NCBI GenBank assembly: GCA_005885555.1
Contig: VAWN01000094.1
Location: 1 to 64,000, forward strand
Direction: 5' to 3'
Length of the DNA stretch: 64,000 nucleotides
Source of the DNA: Actinomycetota bacterium
GTDB taxonomy: Bacteria > Actinomycetota > Actinomycetes > Mycobacteriales > Micromonosporaceae
A program made the translations under genes and the position numbers. Shown in pieces: positions 7,213 to 16,477 of this stretch. The notes under the pieces were generated by a model. It was given only the letters and a program-made list of their open reading frames with translations. It ran no database searches and was not told the DNA's origin. Each line of letters opens with the position of its first letter. Within the stretch, counting starts at the first letter, position 1.

Positions 7213-7881
7213 TCATGTCAGCGCGAGGATGTGCCCCAGCCCGCGCGGCCCGGTCGGGGCCGGCCGGGGCAGCAGGAACACGTACAGGCCGGCGGCCACC
7301 GCGCCGGAGTCGGTGAGCGGGTTGTCGCCGACCATCAGCGTGCGCCGCGGATCGACGCGCAACTGGTCGCACGCGGTCAGGAAGACGGTGGTGTTCGGCT
7401 TGCAGACGCCGTACTGGTACGACATGACGACCGTGTCGACGAACGGCGACAGCCCCAGCCGGTCCAGCGCGGGGCGCAGGTCGAAACCGGTGTCGCTGAC
7501 GATGCCGACGCGCAGGCCACGGTCGCGCACCGCCGTGAGGGTCGGCAGGGTGTCCGGGAACGCCTCCCACGACTCGGCGCAGACGGTCAGTTCGTACAGC
7601 GCCTCGCTCAGGCCCGGTACCAGCCGCTCGCAGCCGGCCGTCTGGTACAGCTCCACCCACACCTTGCGGTGCCGGGCGTTGGACAGGTCACGTCCCTTGG
7701 CCAGCTCCTCGGCGGTACCGCTGCGGTCGAGCACCCGCCGCCAGACCCCGGCGGTCTCCGCCGGGTCGAGCCGGTCGACACCGAGTGACGCGGCCGCGCG
7801 GTGCAGCAGCCGCTCCCCGCTTCCGGAGAGCCGGATCAACGTGTCACCGGCGTCGAACAGGACCGCGTCGAACTCACCCAC
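7213..7881 (-). CDS. HAD-superfamily hydrolase
   Basis: A 222-residue phosphatase-like enzyme. Motif I is VLFDAGDTLI with nucleophile Asp10; the residue two positions later is Gly rather than the usual Asp, a known HAD variant. Motif II is VGIVSDTGF, motif III contains the Lys of YGVCKPNTTVF and motif IV is MVGDNPLTD. The helical cap lies between motifs I and II. The start is GTG 7881 with GAGGAT about 6 nt upstream. It is followed at a distance of 15 nt by nothing in the same operon; the next upstream gene on this strand is the CDP-alcohol transferase at 7897. The substrate is unknown. Confidence 0.85.
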   Translation of the reverse strand: MGEFDAVLFDAGDTLIRLSGSGERLLHRAAASLGVDRLDPAETAGVWRRVLDRSGTAEELAKGRDLSNARHRKVWVELYQTAGCERLVPGLSEALYELTVCAESWEAFPDTLPTLTAVRDRGLRVGIVSDTGFDLRPALDRLGLSPFVDTVVMSYQYGVCKPNTTVFLTACDQLRVDPRRTLMVGDNPLTDSGAVAAGLYVFLLPRPAPTGPRGLGHILALT

Positions 7882-7896
7882 GTCCGAATCCTCGCA

Positions 7897-8637
7897 CTAG
7901 GGCTGCCGCGCGGCCTCCGCACGGAGCCGGCCGCGGACCACGCCCGGCTCGACCCGGCACTGCCACAGCCACACCACGTCGCGGCCGAACGACTCGACGA
8001 GCAGGGCCAGCGCCGCCGCCAGCGCCGCGGCGGCCAGCGCCCGGGGCAGCACGCCGGCCGTCGCCACCACCAGCACGATCCCCTGGGTCGCCGCCACCAC
8101 CTTGCGCCAGTACCGGGGCGGCAGGGTCCGCCGCATCCACGGCAGTACCCACATCGCCGCCACGAAGGCGTACCGCATCGCACCGATCGCCAGTGCCCAC
8201 GCTCCGACCGGCCGGGCGACGTAGAGGCTGAGCACCAGCAGCAGGAACGCGTCGACCTCCATGTCGAAGCGCGCGCCGAGCTCGCTCACGGTACCGGTGT
8301 GCCGCGCCACCTTCCCGTCGACCGCGTCGAGGGCGAGCGCGACGAGCACGAGGGCGACGAGGACCGGTACCGGTACCGGACGGTCGAACGAGTCCGCGGC
8401 CAGCGCGGTGGCCCCGCCGACGAGCGTCGCGCGGGCCAGCGTGACCCGGTCGGCCGGTCCGAGCCCGGGCGCCCCGGTCCGGTGCAGTCCCCCGATCAGT
8501 GCGGCACAGGTCACCGCCCCGACGACGAGGCCGGCCAGCCAGCCCGCGGCGCCGAGCCCGACGGTACCGGCAAGCCCGACCAGCAGGACAACCTGCGCGA
8601 TCAGCCCGATAACAGGACCAGTTCGAACCGTTGGCAC
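7897..8637 (-). CDS. CDP-alcohol phosphatidyltransferase family membrane protein
   Basis: This integral membrane enzyme transfers a phosphoalcohol from a CDP-alcohol donor. The full family signature D-x2-D-G-x2-A-R-x8-G-x3-D-x3-D is present (starting at DAVDGKVAR), surrounded by about six hydrophobic segments. Start GTG 8637 follows GGAGG at 5 nt; a GTG at 8679 would add 14 residues but has no ribosome site. It is divergent from the large biosynthetic operon beginning at 8730. Its lipid or polyol acceptor is not evident, and a role in the neighbouring pathway is possible because that operon also has lipid-related membrane proteins. Confidence 0.87.
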   Translation of the reverse strand: MPTVRTGPVIGLIAQVVLLVGLAGTVGLGAAGWLAGLVVGAVTCAALIGGLHRTGAPGLGPADRVTLARATLVGGATALAADSFDRPVPVPVLVALVLVALALDAVDGKVARHTGTVSELGARFDMEVDAFLLLVLSLYVARPVGAWALAIGAMRYAFVAAMWVLPWMRRTLPPRYWRKVVAATQGIVLVVATAGVLPRALAAAALAAALALLVESFGRDVVWLWQCRVEPGVVRGRLRAEAARQP

Positions 8638-8729
8638 CGTGCCTCCGTGACAATGTTGGGGGACCTTGATCGGGGACACGTGGGCCGCGACCGTTCGGTT
8701 CGGTCGAGACTATGCGAGGAGGCGGCCGG

Positions 8730-9710
8730 GTGACGGACAAGGAATCCGCCTTCTGGCTGCGCTCCCCCGGTCACGGCGAGCTTCGGACATTGACGGTGCC
8801 CGATCCCGGCCCCGGTGAGGTACTTGTCCGGACCCGCTACTCCGGGATCAGCCGCGGCACCGAGACGCTGGTGTTCCAGGGCCGGGTACCGGTGCGCCAG
8901 TACGCGGCGATGCGCGCGCCGTTCCAGGAGGGTGAGTTCCCCGGGCCGGTGAAGTACGGGTACCTGAACGTGGGCGTCGTCGAGCAGGGGCCGGACGAGC
9001 TGGTCGGCCGCACCGTGTTCTGCCTGTACCCACACCAGACCTGTTACGTGGTGCCGGCCGGCGCGGTTACCCCGGTACCCGACGAGGTGCCGGCCCGGCG
9101 GGCGGTGCTCGCCGGCACCGTCGAGACCGCGGTCAACGCGCTCTGGGACGCCGCGCCGCTGGTCGGCGACCGGATCACCGTGCTCGGTGCCGGCATGGTC
9201 GGCTGCGCCGTGGCGGGCATCCTCGCGCGCTTCCCGGGTACCCACGTCGAACTGGTCGACATCGACGAAGACCGGGCCGTGGTCGCGGCCGCGCTCGGCG
9301 TCGAGTTCGCCACACCGGGTGAGGCGGCCGGCGGTCGCGATCTCGTGGTGCACGCGAGCGCCACGTCCGACGGGTTGCAACGGTCGCTGGACCTGCTCGC
9401 GCCGGAGGGTACCGTCGTGGAGCTGAGCTGGTACGGCGACCGGCCCGTGCACCTCTTCCTCGGCGGGTCGTTCCATTCCGGCCGGCTCACCGTGCGCAGC
9501 AGCCAGGTCGGCACCGTCTCCCCGGCCCGGTCGGCGCGCCGCGGCTTCGCCGACCGGCTGGCGCTCGCGCTGGACCTGCTGCGGGATCCGGCGTTCGACG
9601 CGCTGATCACCGGCGAGTCGCCGTTCCCGGAGCTGCCCGACGTGCTGGCCCGGCTGGCCGCGGGCGACCTACCCGCGTTGTGCCACCTCATCACCTACGG
9701 CGGAGAGTGA
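8730..9710 (+). CDS. Medium-chain dehydrogenase/reductase, first gene of operon
   Basis: A 326-residue MDR-superfamily oxidoreductase. A GroES-like N-terminal domain ([20 protein letters not shown]) is followed by a Rossmann domain with [13 protein letters not shown] and an acidic end of beta-2 (ELVDIDEDR), suggesting NAD(H). The structural-zinc Cys cluster and the usual catalytic zinc Cys are not visible, so it may be zinc-free or divergent. GTG 8730 follows AGGAGG at 8 nt. It leads a tightly packed set of ten genes; the next gene starts 4 nt after its stop. It probably oxidises or reduces an intermediate of the pterin/riboflavin-like pathway. Confidence 0.85.
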   Translation: MTDKESAFWLRSPGHGELRTLTVPDPGPGEVLVRTRYSGISRGTETLVFQGRVPVRQYAAMRAPFQEGEFPGPVKYGYLNVGVVEQGPDELVGRTVFCLYPHQTCYVVPAGAVTPVPDEVPARRAVLAGTVETAVNALWDAAPLVGDRITVLGAGMVGCAVAGILARFPGTHVELVDIDEDRAVVAAALGVEFATPGEAAGGRDLVVHASATSDGLQRSLDLLAPEGTVVELSWYGDRPVHLFLGGSFHSGRLTVRSSQVGTVSPARSARRGFADRLALALDLLRDPAFDALITGESPFPELPDVLARLAAGDLPALCHLITYGGE

Positions 9711-9714
9711 ATTC

Positions 9715-10092
9715 TTGTTCAGCGTGACCGTTCGTGACCACATCATGGTCGCCCACAGCTTCCGCGGCGAGGTCTTCGGACCGGCCCAGCGCCTGCACGG
9801 CGCGACGTTCATCGTCGACGCCACGTTCCGGCGCGCGGCGCTGGACGCCGACGGCATCGTGGTGGACATCGGCCTGGCCACCGGGCAGCTGCGCGCGGTG
9901 CTCGCCGAGCTGAACTACCGCAACCTCGACGAGGAGCCCGAGTTCGCCGGGCGGAACACCACGACGGAGGTACTGGCGCAGGTCATCGCCGATCGGCTCG
10001 CGCAGCGGGTACCGACCGATGGGCTGGCCGGGATCACCGTCACCCTGCACGAGTCGCATCTGGCCTGGGCCAGCTACGAGCGGGCGCTATGA
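9715..10092 (+). CDS. 6-pyruvoyltetrahydropterin synthase-like protein, active site degenerate
   Basis: A 125-residue member of the PTPS/QueD fold, starting at TTG 9715 after GGAGAG. The family normally has a zinc site of three His (one in an A-x-H motif, two in HGH) and a catalytic Cys four residues before HGH. Here His14 and His28 are present, but the third ligand is Ala30 (LHGATF) and the Cys position is Ala24. The later NTTTEVLA motif and the final E-S-H region fit the fold. It either binds metal differently or acts as a non-catalytic or altered enzyme on a pteridine-like substrate. Its stop overlaps the next start (ATGA). Confidence 0.8.
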   Translation: MFSVTVRDHIMVAHSFRGEVFGPAQRLHGATFIVDATFRRAALDADGIVVDIGLATGQLRAVLAELNYRNLDEEPEFAGRNTTTEVLAQVIADRLAQRVPTDGLAGITVTLHESHLAWASYERAL

Positions 10093-11120
10093 GGCCGCTG
10101 TACGTCGTGCTGCCGAACGACATCGACGATCCGGCCACGCCCAGCGGCGGCAACATCTACGACCGCCGGGTGCTGGACGGGCTGGCCGCCACCGGCTGGT
10201 CGGTGCGCGAGCTGGCGGTACCCGGTGGGTGGCCGGAGCCGTCCGACACCGAGCGCGGCTACCTCGGCGCCACCCTCGGGGCGGTACCCGACGGCGCGCT
10301 CGTCCTGCTCGACGGCCTGATCGCCTCCGCGGTTCCCGACGTGCTGGTACCCGAGGCCGACCGGCTGCGCCTGGTCATCCTCGTGCACATGCCGCTCGAC
10401 GACGACGCCGAGCAGGTGGCGCTGTCGGCCGCGCGCGCGATCGTCACGACGAGCGAGTGGACCCGGCGGCGCCTGCTCGACCGGTACGGGTTGACTGCGG
10501 AACGGGTACACGTGGCGACTCCGGGTGTCGATCCGGCCCGGCTGGCGCCCGGATCGCCGGACGGCACCTCATTGATCTGCGTCGCGGCCGTCACGCCGCA
10601 CAAGGGGTACGACGTCCTGGCGCAGGCACTGGCCAAGCTCGCGGACGTGCCGTGGACCTGCCTGTGCGTCGGCTCGCTGACGCGGGATCCGGACTTCGTC
10701 GACCGGCTGCGTCGCCAGCTCGTCGCCGAGGGGCTGAGCGACCGCGTGCGCCTGGTCGGGTCGCAGACGGCTACCGCACTCAACGACCGTTACGCGCACG
10801 CCGATCTGCTCGTACTGGCTTCCCGTGGAGAGACGTACGGCATGGTGGTGACCGAGGCGCTGGCGCGCGGGATCCCGGTCGTGGCGACGGACACGAACGG
10901 GCTGCCCGAGGCGCTGGGTCGCGCGCCGGACGGCAGCCTGCCCGGCCTGCTCGTACCGCCCGACGACCCGGCCGCCCTGGGCGGTGCGCTGCGCCGCTGG
11001 CTGACCGACGCCGACCTGCGCCGCCAGCTCCGCGGGTCGGCCCGCGCCCGGCGCACCACGCTGACCGGCTGGGCGGTCACCGCCGGGCAGGTGGCGGCGG
11101 CCCTGGGAGCCGTCACATGA
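10089..11120 (+). CDS. GT4-type glycosyltransferase
   Basis: A 343-residue GT-B glycosyltransferase. The N-terminal acceptor domain starts [12 protein letters not shown] and has the glycine-rich SGGNIYDRR loop. The C-terminal donor domain contains [14 protein letters not shown] and the E-x7-E nucleotide-sugar site in [20 protein letters not shown]. Cytosolic or membrane-associated. It overlaps the PTPS-like gene by 4 bp, so both belong to one transcript. It probably attaches a sugar to the product of this pathway; the sugar donor is not readable. Confidence 0.9.
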   Translation: MRPLYVVLPNDIDDPATPSGGNIYDRRVLDGLAATGWSVRELAVPGGWPEPSDTERGYLGATLGAVPDGALVLLDGLIASAVPDVLVPEADRLRLVILVHMPLDDDAEQVALSAARAIVTTSEWTRRRLLDRYGLTAERVHVATPGVDPARLAPGSPDGTSLICVAAVTPHKGYDVLAQALAKLADVPWTCLCVGSLTRDPDFVDRLRRQLVAEGLSDRVRLVGSQTATALNDRYAHADLLVLASRGETYGMVVTEALARGIPVVATDTNGLPEALGRAPDGSLPGLLVPPDDPAALGGALRRWLTDADLRRQLRGSARARRTTLTGWAVTAGQVAAALGAVT

Positions 11121-11145
11121 GCGGAGCGAGCAAGGATGTTGTCGG

Positions 11146-11928
11146 GTGAGGTTCGCCGAATGGCTGCGGCTGCGCGAGGCCGCCGACGCCGCCGCCCGCT
11201 CACGGGACCTGGTCGCCGCGCTGCTCGGCCGGTACCCGGTGATCCACGACCTCGGCACCGGTACCGGCTCGATGGGCCGGTGGCTGGCGCCGCAGTTGCC
11301 CGGCCCGCAGCACTGGGTGCTCTACGACCGCGATCCCGACCTGCTCGACCTCGCCAGGGCCGGGATGGGTGGTACCGGGATCGAGATGACGGTCGAGACC
11401 CGGCGGCGCGACATCACCCGGCTGACTGCCGACGAGGTGGCCGGCGCCGCTCTGATCACCGCCTCCGCGCTGCTGGACATGCTGACCGCCACGGAGATCG
11501 AGCGACTGGTAGTGACCTGCGTCGATGCCGATTGCCCCGCGTTGCTGACCGTCTCGGTCATCGGCCGGGTCGAGCTCACCCCGCCCGATCCACTGGACGC
11601 GGAGATCACCGAGGCGTTCAATGCTCATCAGCGCCGTACTGCCGGTGGCCGCACGTTGCTCGGGCCGGACGCGGTCGAGGCCACCGTCGCGGCGTTCCGG
11701 AGGCACGGGGTCGGCGTGCTGACCCGGCCCAGCCCGTGGCGGCTCGGACCGGACCAGGCCGACCTCGCCGCCGAGTGGTTGCGGGGCTGGGTGGGGGCGG
11801 CGTGCGAGCAGCGGCCGGAGCTCGCCGGACGGGTGGGGCCGTATGCACGGCGCCGGTTGGCGGCGGCCGCCGCCGGCCGGCTGGGGGTGGTGGTCCAGCA
11901 CACCGATCTGCTCGCCGGGTGTGTTTGA
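11146..11928 (+). CDS. SAM-dependent methyltransferase
   Basis: A 260-residue Rossmann methyltransferase. Motif I is VIHDLGTGTGSMGRWLA and the acidic partner is in WVLYDRDPDLLDLA; ALITASALLDMLT fills the motif IV position. The C-terminal third (from about residue 160) is specific and not recognised. GTG 11146 has AAGGAT upstream. It lies 25 nt after the glycosyltransferase and is probably co-transcribed. It presumably methylates the small-molecule product of the operon. Confidence 0.8.
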   Translation: MRFAEWLRLREAADAAARSRDLVAALLGRYPVIHDLGTGTGSMGRWLAPQLPGPQHWVLYDRDPDLLDLARAGMGGTGIEMTVETRRRDITRLTADEVAGAALITASALLDMLTATEIERLVVTCVDADCPALLTVSVIGRVELTPPDPLDAEITEAFNAHQRRTAGGRTLLGPDAVEATVAAFRRHGVGVLTRPSPWRLGPDQADLAAEWLRGWVGAACEQRPELAGRVGPYARRRLAAAAAGRLGVVVQHTDLLAGCV

Positions 11929-11983
11929 ACCCTCAAGCTCGACTGACCGTGTGACGCAGAGAGACTCTCCCGAGGAGGCCAGT

Positions 11984-12940
11984 TTGCGCAGCGTACCGGT
12001 ACCGCAGCCGCGGTCGCGGTGGACGTGGGTACGGCCGGTCGGCGGCGTCGCCATCCTGGCCCTGCTGCTGTGGCGGCTGGGTACCGGCCCGTTCCTCGGC
12101 GGGCTGCGCCTGATCAACACCGAGGCGCTCGTCGCGGCGCTGGCGATCGGCGCGCTGACCACGATCTGCTGCGCCTGGCGGTGGAGCCTGGTCGCCGGCG
12201 GGCTCGGCGTGCGGCTGCCGTTGCGTACCGCGGTCGCCCACTGCTACCGCTCGGTCTTCCTGAACTCGACGCTGCCCGGTGGCGTGGTCGGCGACGTGCA
12301 CCGCGCGGTGCGCACCGGGCGCGACGCCGGTGACGTCGGCCGCGGTATCCGCGCGGTCGTCTGGGAACGCATCGCCGGCCAGGTCGTCCAGGCCGCCATC
12401 GCGGTGGTGATCCTGTTCGCGCTGCCGTCGCCGGTGCGGTCCTACCTGCCGGCCGCGGTCGGGTTGACCGTCCTGGGCGGGCTCGTCGTGGTACTGCTGG
12501 GGCGGCTGCTGCGGCGCGGACCGTCCCGGTGGGCGCGGGCCGCGCGCACCGCGGCGGCCGACATCCGCCACGGCCTGCTCGGGCGCGGCAACTGGCCGGG
12601 CGTGGTGCTCGCCTCCGCGGTGGTCATGCTGGGACACCTGGCCACGTTCCTGGTCGCCGCCCGCACGGCGGGCGCCACCGCGCCGCTGTCCCGGCTGGTC
12701 CCGCTGACCCTGCTGGCGCTGCTCGCGATGGGACTGCCGGCGAACGTCGCCGGCTTCGGGCCGCGCGAGGGCGTGGCCGCGTGGGCGTTCGGCGCCGCCG
12801 GCCTGACCGCCACGCAGGGCGTGGCCACCGCCGTGGTGTACGGCGCACTCGTGCTCGCGTCGAGCCTGCCGGGTGCCGCCGTGCTGTTGATCCGCCGTAT
12901 CCGGGTACCCGCGGTACCGGAGGAAGGAGCCGCCCCGTGA
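11984..12940 (+). CDS. Flippase-like membrane protein (LPG-synthase TM domain family)
   Basis: A 318-residue integral membrane protein of the PF03706 type, related to the translocase half of MprF. About eight hydrophobic segments are visible. The conserved R-x3-NS-x-LPGGVVGDVHR stretch (YRSVFLNSTLPGGVVGD) and the NVAGFGPREG motif near the C-terminus are present. TTG 11984 is chosen because AGGAGG lies 5 nt upstream; an in-frame GTG at 11951 lacks a site. The stop overlaps the ribA-like start. A role in moving a glycosylated or lipid-linked product across the membrane is an inference from context. Confidence 0.85.
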   Translation: MRSVPVPQPRSRWTWVRPVGGVAILALLLWRLGTGPFLGGLRLINTEALVAALAIGALTTICCAWRWSLVAGGLGVRLPLRTAVAHCYRSVFLNSTLPGGVVGDVHRAVRTGRDAGDVGRGIRAVVWERIAGQVVQAAIAVVILFALPSPVRSYLPAAVGLTVLGGLVVVLLGRLLRRGPSRWARAARTAAADIRHGLLGRGNWPGVVLASAVVMLGHLATFLVAARTAGATAPLSRLVPLTLLALLAMGLPANVAGFGPREGVAAWAFGAAGLTATQGVATAVVYGALVLASSLPGAAVLLIRRIRVPAVPEEGAAP

Positions 12941-13557
12941 GACTGCCGGCCGCAACCGTCCGGACGCAGGTGACGGTACCGCTGCGCTTCCCCGACGGCT
13001 TCGCCACGACCGCGGGGGTGGTCACCTTCAACGGACTGGTCGACGGCCGTGAACACATCGCGTTGCGCCTGGGCGACCCGGCCCGCGGCGCCGCGCCGCT
13101 GGTCCGCCCGCACAGCGAGTGCATGACCGGCGACGTGTTCGGCAGCCAGCGGTGCGACTGCGGCCCGCAACTGCGCGAGGCGGTCGAGCGGATCGCGCTG
13201 GCCGGCGGTTTCCTGCTGTACCTGCGCCAGGAGGGCCGCGGCATCGGCCTGTACACCAAGCTGGACGCCTACGCGTTGCAGGACACCGGCCTGGACACCT
13301 ACGAGGCCAACCTCGCGCTCGGGCACGGCGAGGACGAGCGCGACTACACGGTGGCGGCGCAGATGCTGCACGCCCTCGGCGCCGGCCGGGTCGCCCTGCT
13401 CAGCAACAACCCGGACAAGGTCGAGCAGCTGTGCCGGCTCGGGATCATCGTGACCGAGCGCATCGCGACCGGCGTGTACCTGTCCCCCGCCAACGCCGGC
13501 TACCTGGCCGCCAAGGCCAACCGCGCCGCGCGTTCCCAACTGCCGTTCGTGTCATGA
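12937..13557 (+). CDS. ribA: GTP cyclohydrolase II (RibA-type)
   Basis: This enzyme opens GTP to 2,5-diamino-6-ribosylamino-4(3H)-pyrimidinone 5-phosphate, formate and pyrophosphate. The zinc ligands Cys62, Cys73 and Cys75 are in HSECMTGDVFGSQRCDCG; the GTP loop is RQEGRGIGLYTK; Arg135 is in EDERDYT. Tyr112 (KLDAY) aligns with E. coli Tyr105, so full hydrolysis rather than formyl-retaining activity is expected. At 206 residues it is a stand-alone RibA, not fused to RibB. It overlaps both neighbours by 4 bp. With no lumazine synthase or riboflavin synthase nearby, it is more likely a pathway-dedicated paralogue than the housekeeping enzyme. Confidence 0.92.
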   Translation: MRLPAATVRTQVTVPLRFPDGFATTAGVVTFNGLVDGREHIALRLGDPARGAAPLVRPHSECMTGDVFGSQRCDCGPQLREAVERIALAGGFLLYLRQEGRGIGLYTKLDAYALQDTGLDTYEANLALGHGEDERDYTVAAQMLHALGAGRVALLSNNPDKVEQLCRLGIIVTERIATGVYLSPANAGYLAAKANRAARSQLPFVS

Positions 13558-15308
13558 GCATCGACGACGCCGTACCCACCGACGAAGCGGTGCCCACCGA
13601 CGAAGCCGTCAACACCGACGCGCCCGACGCGCCTGCACCCGGGGCACCCGCTGCCGCGCCGGCCGGCCGGCGCGACCGGATCCGCCGGACCGCCCGCTGG
13701 GCCGCCACGATCGGCGCCGCGCTGCTCCTGCTGTTCGCCCTGGTCGTACCGAACCAGCTCGCCCGCATCTCGCCGTGGTCGTTCCTGCGCATCCCGGTCG
13801 AGGGGCTGATCGTCGGCGCCCTCGTGCTGACCCTGCCGCCCCGGCTGCGCCGGCCGGTGGCCATCATCTTCGGGGTGTTCCTCGGCCTGCTGACCGTCGT
13901 GAAGTTCGTCGACATGGGCTTCTACGAGACCCTCGACCGGCCGTTCGACCCGGTGCTCGACTGGATCCTGCTGGGCGACGCGGTGGACTTCGTGCGGCGC
14001 TCCTACGGCGGGGCCGGCGCGGTCGTGGCGGTGGTGCTCGCCGGGGTACTGGTCGTCGGGCTGGTCGTGCTCATGGCGCTGTCCGCACTGCGGCTGACCC
14101 GGCTCGCGGCCGGGCACCGTACCGCCGCGATCCGCACCGTCGCCGGGATCGGCGTCGCCTGGCTGGTCTGCACCGGGCTCGGCGCGCAGATCCTGCCCGG
14201 GGTACCGGTCGCGTCCGGCAGCGCCGCGGTACTCGCCTACGACCGGTTGCACCAGGTGCGCCAGGGGCTGCACGACCGGGAACTGTTCGCCAACGAGGCC
14301 AAGGTGGACGCCTTCCGCGGTACCCCGGGGAACCAGCTCCTCACCGCACTGCGCGGCAAGGATGTGATGGTCACCTTCGTGGAGAGCTACGGCCGGGTGG
14401 CGCTGGAGGATCCGCAGTACGCGCCGCAGATGGGCGCGCTGCTCGCCGCCGGTGACCGCAGCCTCAACGCGGCCGGGTACCACGCCCGCAGCGGCTGGCT
14501 CACCTCACCGACCTTCGGCGGCGGTAGCTGGCTGGCCCACTCGACGCTGCTGTCCGGCCTGTGGATCGACAACCAGCAGCGGTACCGTGACCTGCTGGCC
14601 AGCGACCGGCTGACGCTCAACCGTGCCTTCCGGACGGCGAGCTGGCGCACCGTCGGCGTCGAGCCGGCCGTGTTCGGGGTCTGGCCGGAAGGCGCGTTCT
14701 ACGGCTACAACCAGCTCTACACGGTGCGCAACCTCGGGTACCGCGGCCCGCTGTTCAACTTCGCCTCGATCCCCGACCAGTTCACCCTGTCGTCGTTCCA
14801 GCGCAACGAGCGGACGCTGCCCCACGATCCGCTGATGGCCGAGATCGTGCTGCTGTCCAGCCACGCGCCGTGGGCTCCGCTGCCGCACCTGCTGGACTGG
14901 AACACGCTCGGCAACGGCAAGGTGTACACCGGCATGCCGGAGGCCGGCGAGTCGCCGGACGTGGTGTCGCGCTCCCGGGACCGCGTGCGTGCCGCGTACC
15001 TCCACTCCATCGAGTACTCGGTGAGCACGCTGATCTCCTACGTGCGGACCTACGGTACCGACAATCTGGTCCTCGTCTTCCTCGGCGACCACCAGCCGGC
15101 GCCGGTGGTCAGCGGCGAGGGCGCGAGCCGGGACGTGCCCATCACGATCGTCGCCCACGACCCGGCCGTGCTCGACCGGATCGCCGGCTGGGGCTGGCAG
15201 GACGGCCTGAACCCGGGCGCGCAGGCGCCGGTCTGGCGGATGGACGCGTTCCGCGACCGGTTCCTCACCGCGTTCGGCTCGACCCCGGCGACGCCACCTG
15301 CGCGGTGA
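13554..15308 (+). CDS. Sulfatase/alkaline-phosphatase-superfamily membrane protein
   Basis: A 584-residue protein with a cytosolic Ala/Pro/Asp-rich N-terminus (with a repeated VPTDEAV), four to five membrane segments to about residue 220, then an extracytoplasmic domain of the LtaS/sulfatase type. Metal-site motifs include VTFVESYGR and VFLGDHQPAPVV; a Thr in the SPTFGGGSWLAHSTLLSG stretch is the likely nucleophile position. Such enzymes move or cut phosphoglycerol-like groups or sulfate esters outside the cell. ATG 13554 overlaps the ribA stop. Its presence in a pterin/riboflavin-like operon is unusual and suggests the product is exported and decorated at the membrane. Confidence 0.8.
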   Translation: MSIDDAVPTDEAVPTDEAVNTDAPDAPAPGAPAAAPAGRRDRIRRTARWAATIGAALLLLFALVVPNQLARISPWSFLRIPVEGLIVGALVLTLPPRLRRPVAIIFGVFLGLLTVVKFVDMGFYETLDRPFDPVLDWILLGDAVDFVRRSYGGAGAVVAVVLAGVLVVGLVVLMALSALRLTRLAAGHRTAAIRTVAGIGVAWLVCTGLGAQILPGVPVASGSAAVLAYDRLHQVRQGLHDRELFANEAKVDAFRGTPGNQLLTALRGKDVMVTFVESYGRVALEDPQYAPQMGALLAAGDRSLNAAGYHARSGWLTSPTFGGGSWLAHSTLLSGLWIDNQQRYRDLLASDRLTLNRAFRTASWRTVGVEPAVFGVWPEGAFYGYNQLYTVRNLGYRGPLFNFASIPDQFTLSSFQRNERTLPHDPLMAEIVLLSSHAPWAPLPHLLDWNTLGNGKVYTGMPEAGESPDVVSRSRDRVRAAYLHSIEYSVSTLISYVRTYGTDNLVLVFLGDHQPAPVVSGEGASRDVPITIVAHDPAVLDRIAGWGWQDGLNPGAQAPVWRMDAFRDRFLTAFGSTPATPPAR

Positions 15309-15319
15309 CCCGCACCGCT

Positions 15320-15325
15320 TACGCT
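15320..15325 (+). promoter_or_regulatory. Possible internal -10 before reductase gene
   Basis: TACGCT lies 7 nt before GTG 15333, a near-leaderless arrangement that could give the last three genes of the operon their own promoter. No clear -35. Confidence 0.35.
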
Positions 15326-15332
15326 TGCCGGT

Positions 15333-16025
15333 GTGGAGTCCCGGCCGTACGTGTTGCTGAGCTGCGCGATGTCGATCGACGGCTACATCCACGACGGCTC
15401 CGACACCCGGCTGCTGCTGTCCAACGACGCCGACTTCGACCGGGTCGACGCGGTGCGGGCCGGGTGCGACGCGATCCTGGTCGGCGCGAACACGGTCCGG
15501 CGGGACAACCCGCGGCTGCTGGTGCGGTCCGCGGCGCGGCGCGCGGCCCGGGTCGCCCGCGGGCTGCCGCCGTCGCCGGTGAAGGTCACCGTCACCGCGC
15601 ACGGCGACCTGGACCCCGCGGCCGCGTTCTTCACCGCCGGTACCGCCGACCGCCTCGTCTACTGCGCCTCCCCGGCCCTGGACAAGGCGCGCGGCCGGCT
15701 CGGCGGCACCGCGACCGTGGTGGACGCCGGTGACCCGGTCGACCTCGGTACGGTGCTCGACGACCTCGCCGGCCGCGGCATCCGGCGGCTGATGGTGGAG
15801 GGCGGCACCGCGGTCCACACCCGGTTCCTGACCGCGGGGCTCGCCGACGAGGCGCACCTGGTCGTCGCGCCGTTCTTCGTCGGCGACTCCCGGGCACCGC
15901 GCTTCGTCGGCGACGGCGCGTTCCCGTGGCACTCCGGCCGCCGGGCGACCCTGGTCGAGGTGCGGCAGATCGGCGACGTGGTGCTGCTGCGGTACGCGCT
16001 CAGCGACCGGTACGGCAGCGGATGA
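15333..16025 (+). CDS. RibD C-terminal-type pyrimidine reductase
   Basis: A 230-residue DHFR-fold reductase, a stand-alone version of the RibD reductase domain. Visible features are AMSIDGYI at the start, DAILVGANTVRRDNPRL for NADPH binding and the glycine-rich RLMVEGGTAVHTRFL near residue 150. It should reduce the ribosyl group of a pyrimidine intermediate derived from the RibA product. GTG 15333 is 24 nt after the sulfatase-like gene and the stop overlaps the deaminase start. The full RibD activity is split over this gene and the next. Confidence 0.88.
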   Translation: MESRPYVLLSCAMSIDGYIHDGSDTRLLLSNDADFDRVDAVRAGCDAILVGANTVRRDNPRLLVRSAARRAARVARGLPPSPVKVTVTAHGDLDPAAAFFTAGTADRLVYCASPALDKARGRLGGTATVVDAGDPVDLGTVLDDLAGRGIRRLMVEGGTAVHTRFLTAGLADEAHLVVAPFFVGDSRAPRFVGDGAFPWHSGRRATLVEVRQIGDVVLLRYALSDRYGSG

Positions 16026-16477
16026 GCGGCGCGGATCGACGGTGGTTGCTGGCCGCGATCGAGCTGTCCCGGTCGTGCCCGGTCGCGACGACGGCGTACG
16101 CGGTGGGCGCGATCGTCGTCGGCGCGGACGGCGGGGAGCTTTCCCGGGGGTACTCGCGGGAAGCCGACCCGGCCGACCACGCGGAGGAGTCGGCCCTGGG
16201 CAAGCCCGCGCTCACCGGCGTCGACCTGCGCCGGGCCACCATCTACACCTCGCTGGAACCGTGCAGCACCCGCCGGTCGCGCGCGCGTTCGTGCACCGAG
16301 CTGATCCTCACCGCGGGCATCCGCCGGGTGGTCTTCGCGATGCGCGAGCCACCGACGTTCGCCGACTGCCGGGGTGCGGAGACGTTGCAGGAGGCCGGCG
16401 TCGAGGTGGTCGAGCTCGCCGAGCTGGCCGGTCTGGTACAGCGGGTGAACGCCCACGTGTTCGGGAGCGGCAGATGA
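16022..16477 (+). CDS. RibD N-terminal-type cytidine-deaminase-fold deaminase
   Basis: A 151-residue zinc deaminase. The zinc and catalytic residues are His53 and Glu55 (DHAEES) and Cys81 and Cys91 (EPCSTRRSRARSC). The spacing agrees with RibD/CDA-type pyrimidine deaminases, although the usual G-R-T-P-P before the second Cys is replaced by a basic stretch. It overlaps both neighbours by 4 bp. It probably removes the 2-amino group of the RibA-derived pyrimidine, in partnership with the adjoining reductase. Confidence 0.87.
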   Translation: MSGADRRWLLAAIELSRSCPVATTAYAVGAIVVGADGGELSRGYSREADPADHAEESALGKPALTGVDLRRATIYTSLEPCSTRRSRARSCTELILTAGIRRVVFAMREPPTFADCRGAETLQEAGVEVVELAELAGLVQRVNAHVFGSGR

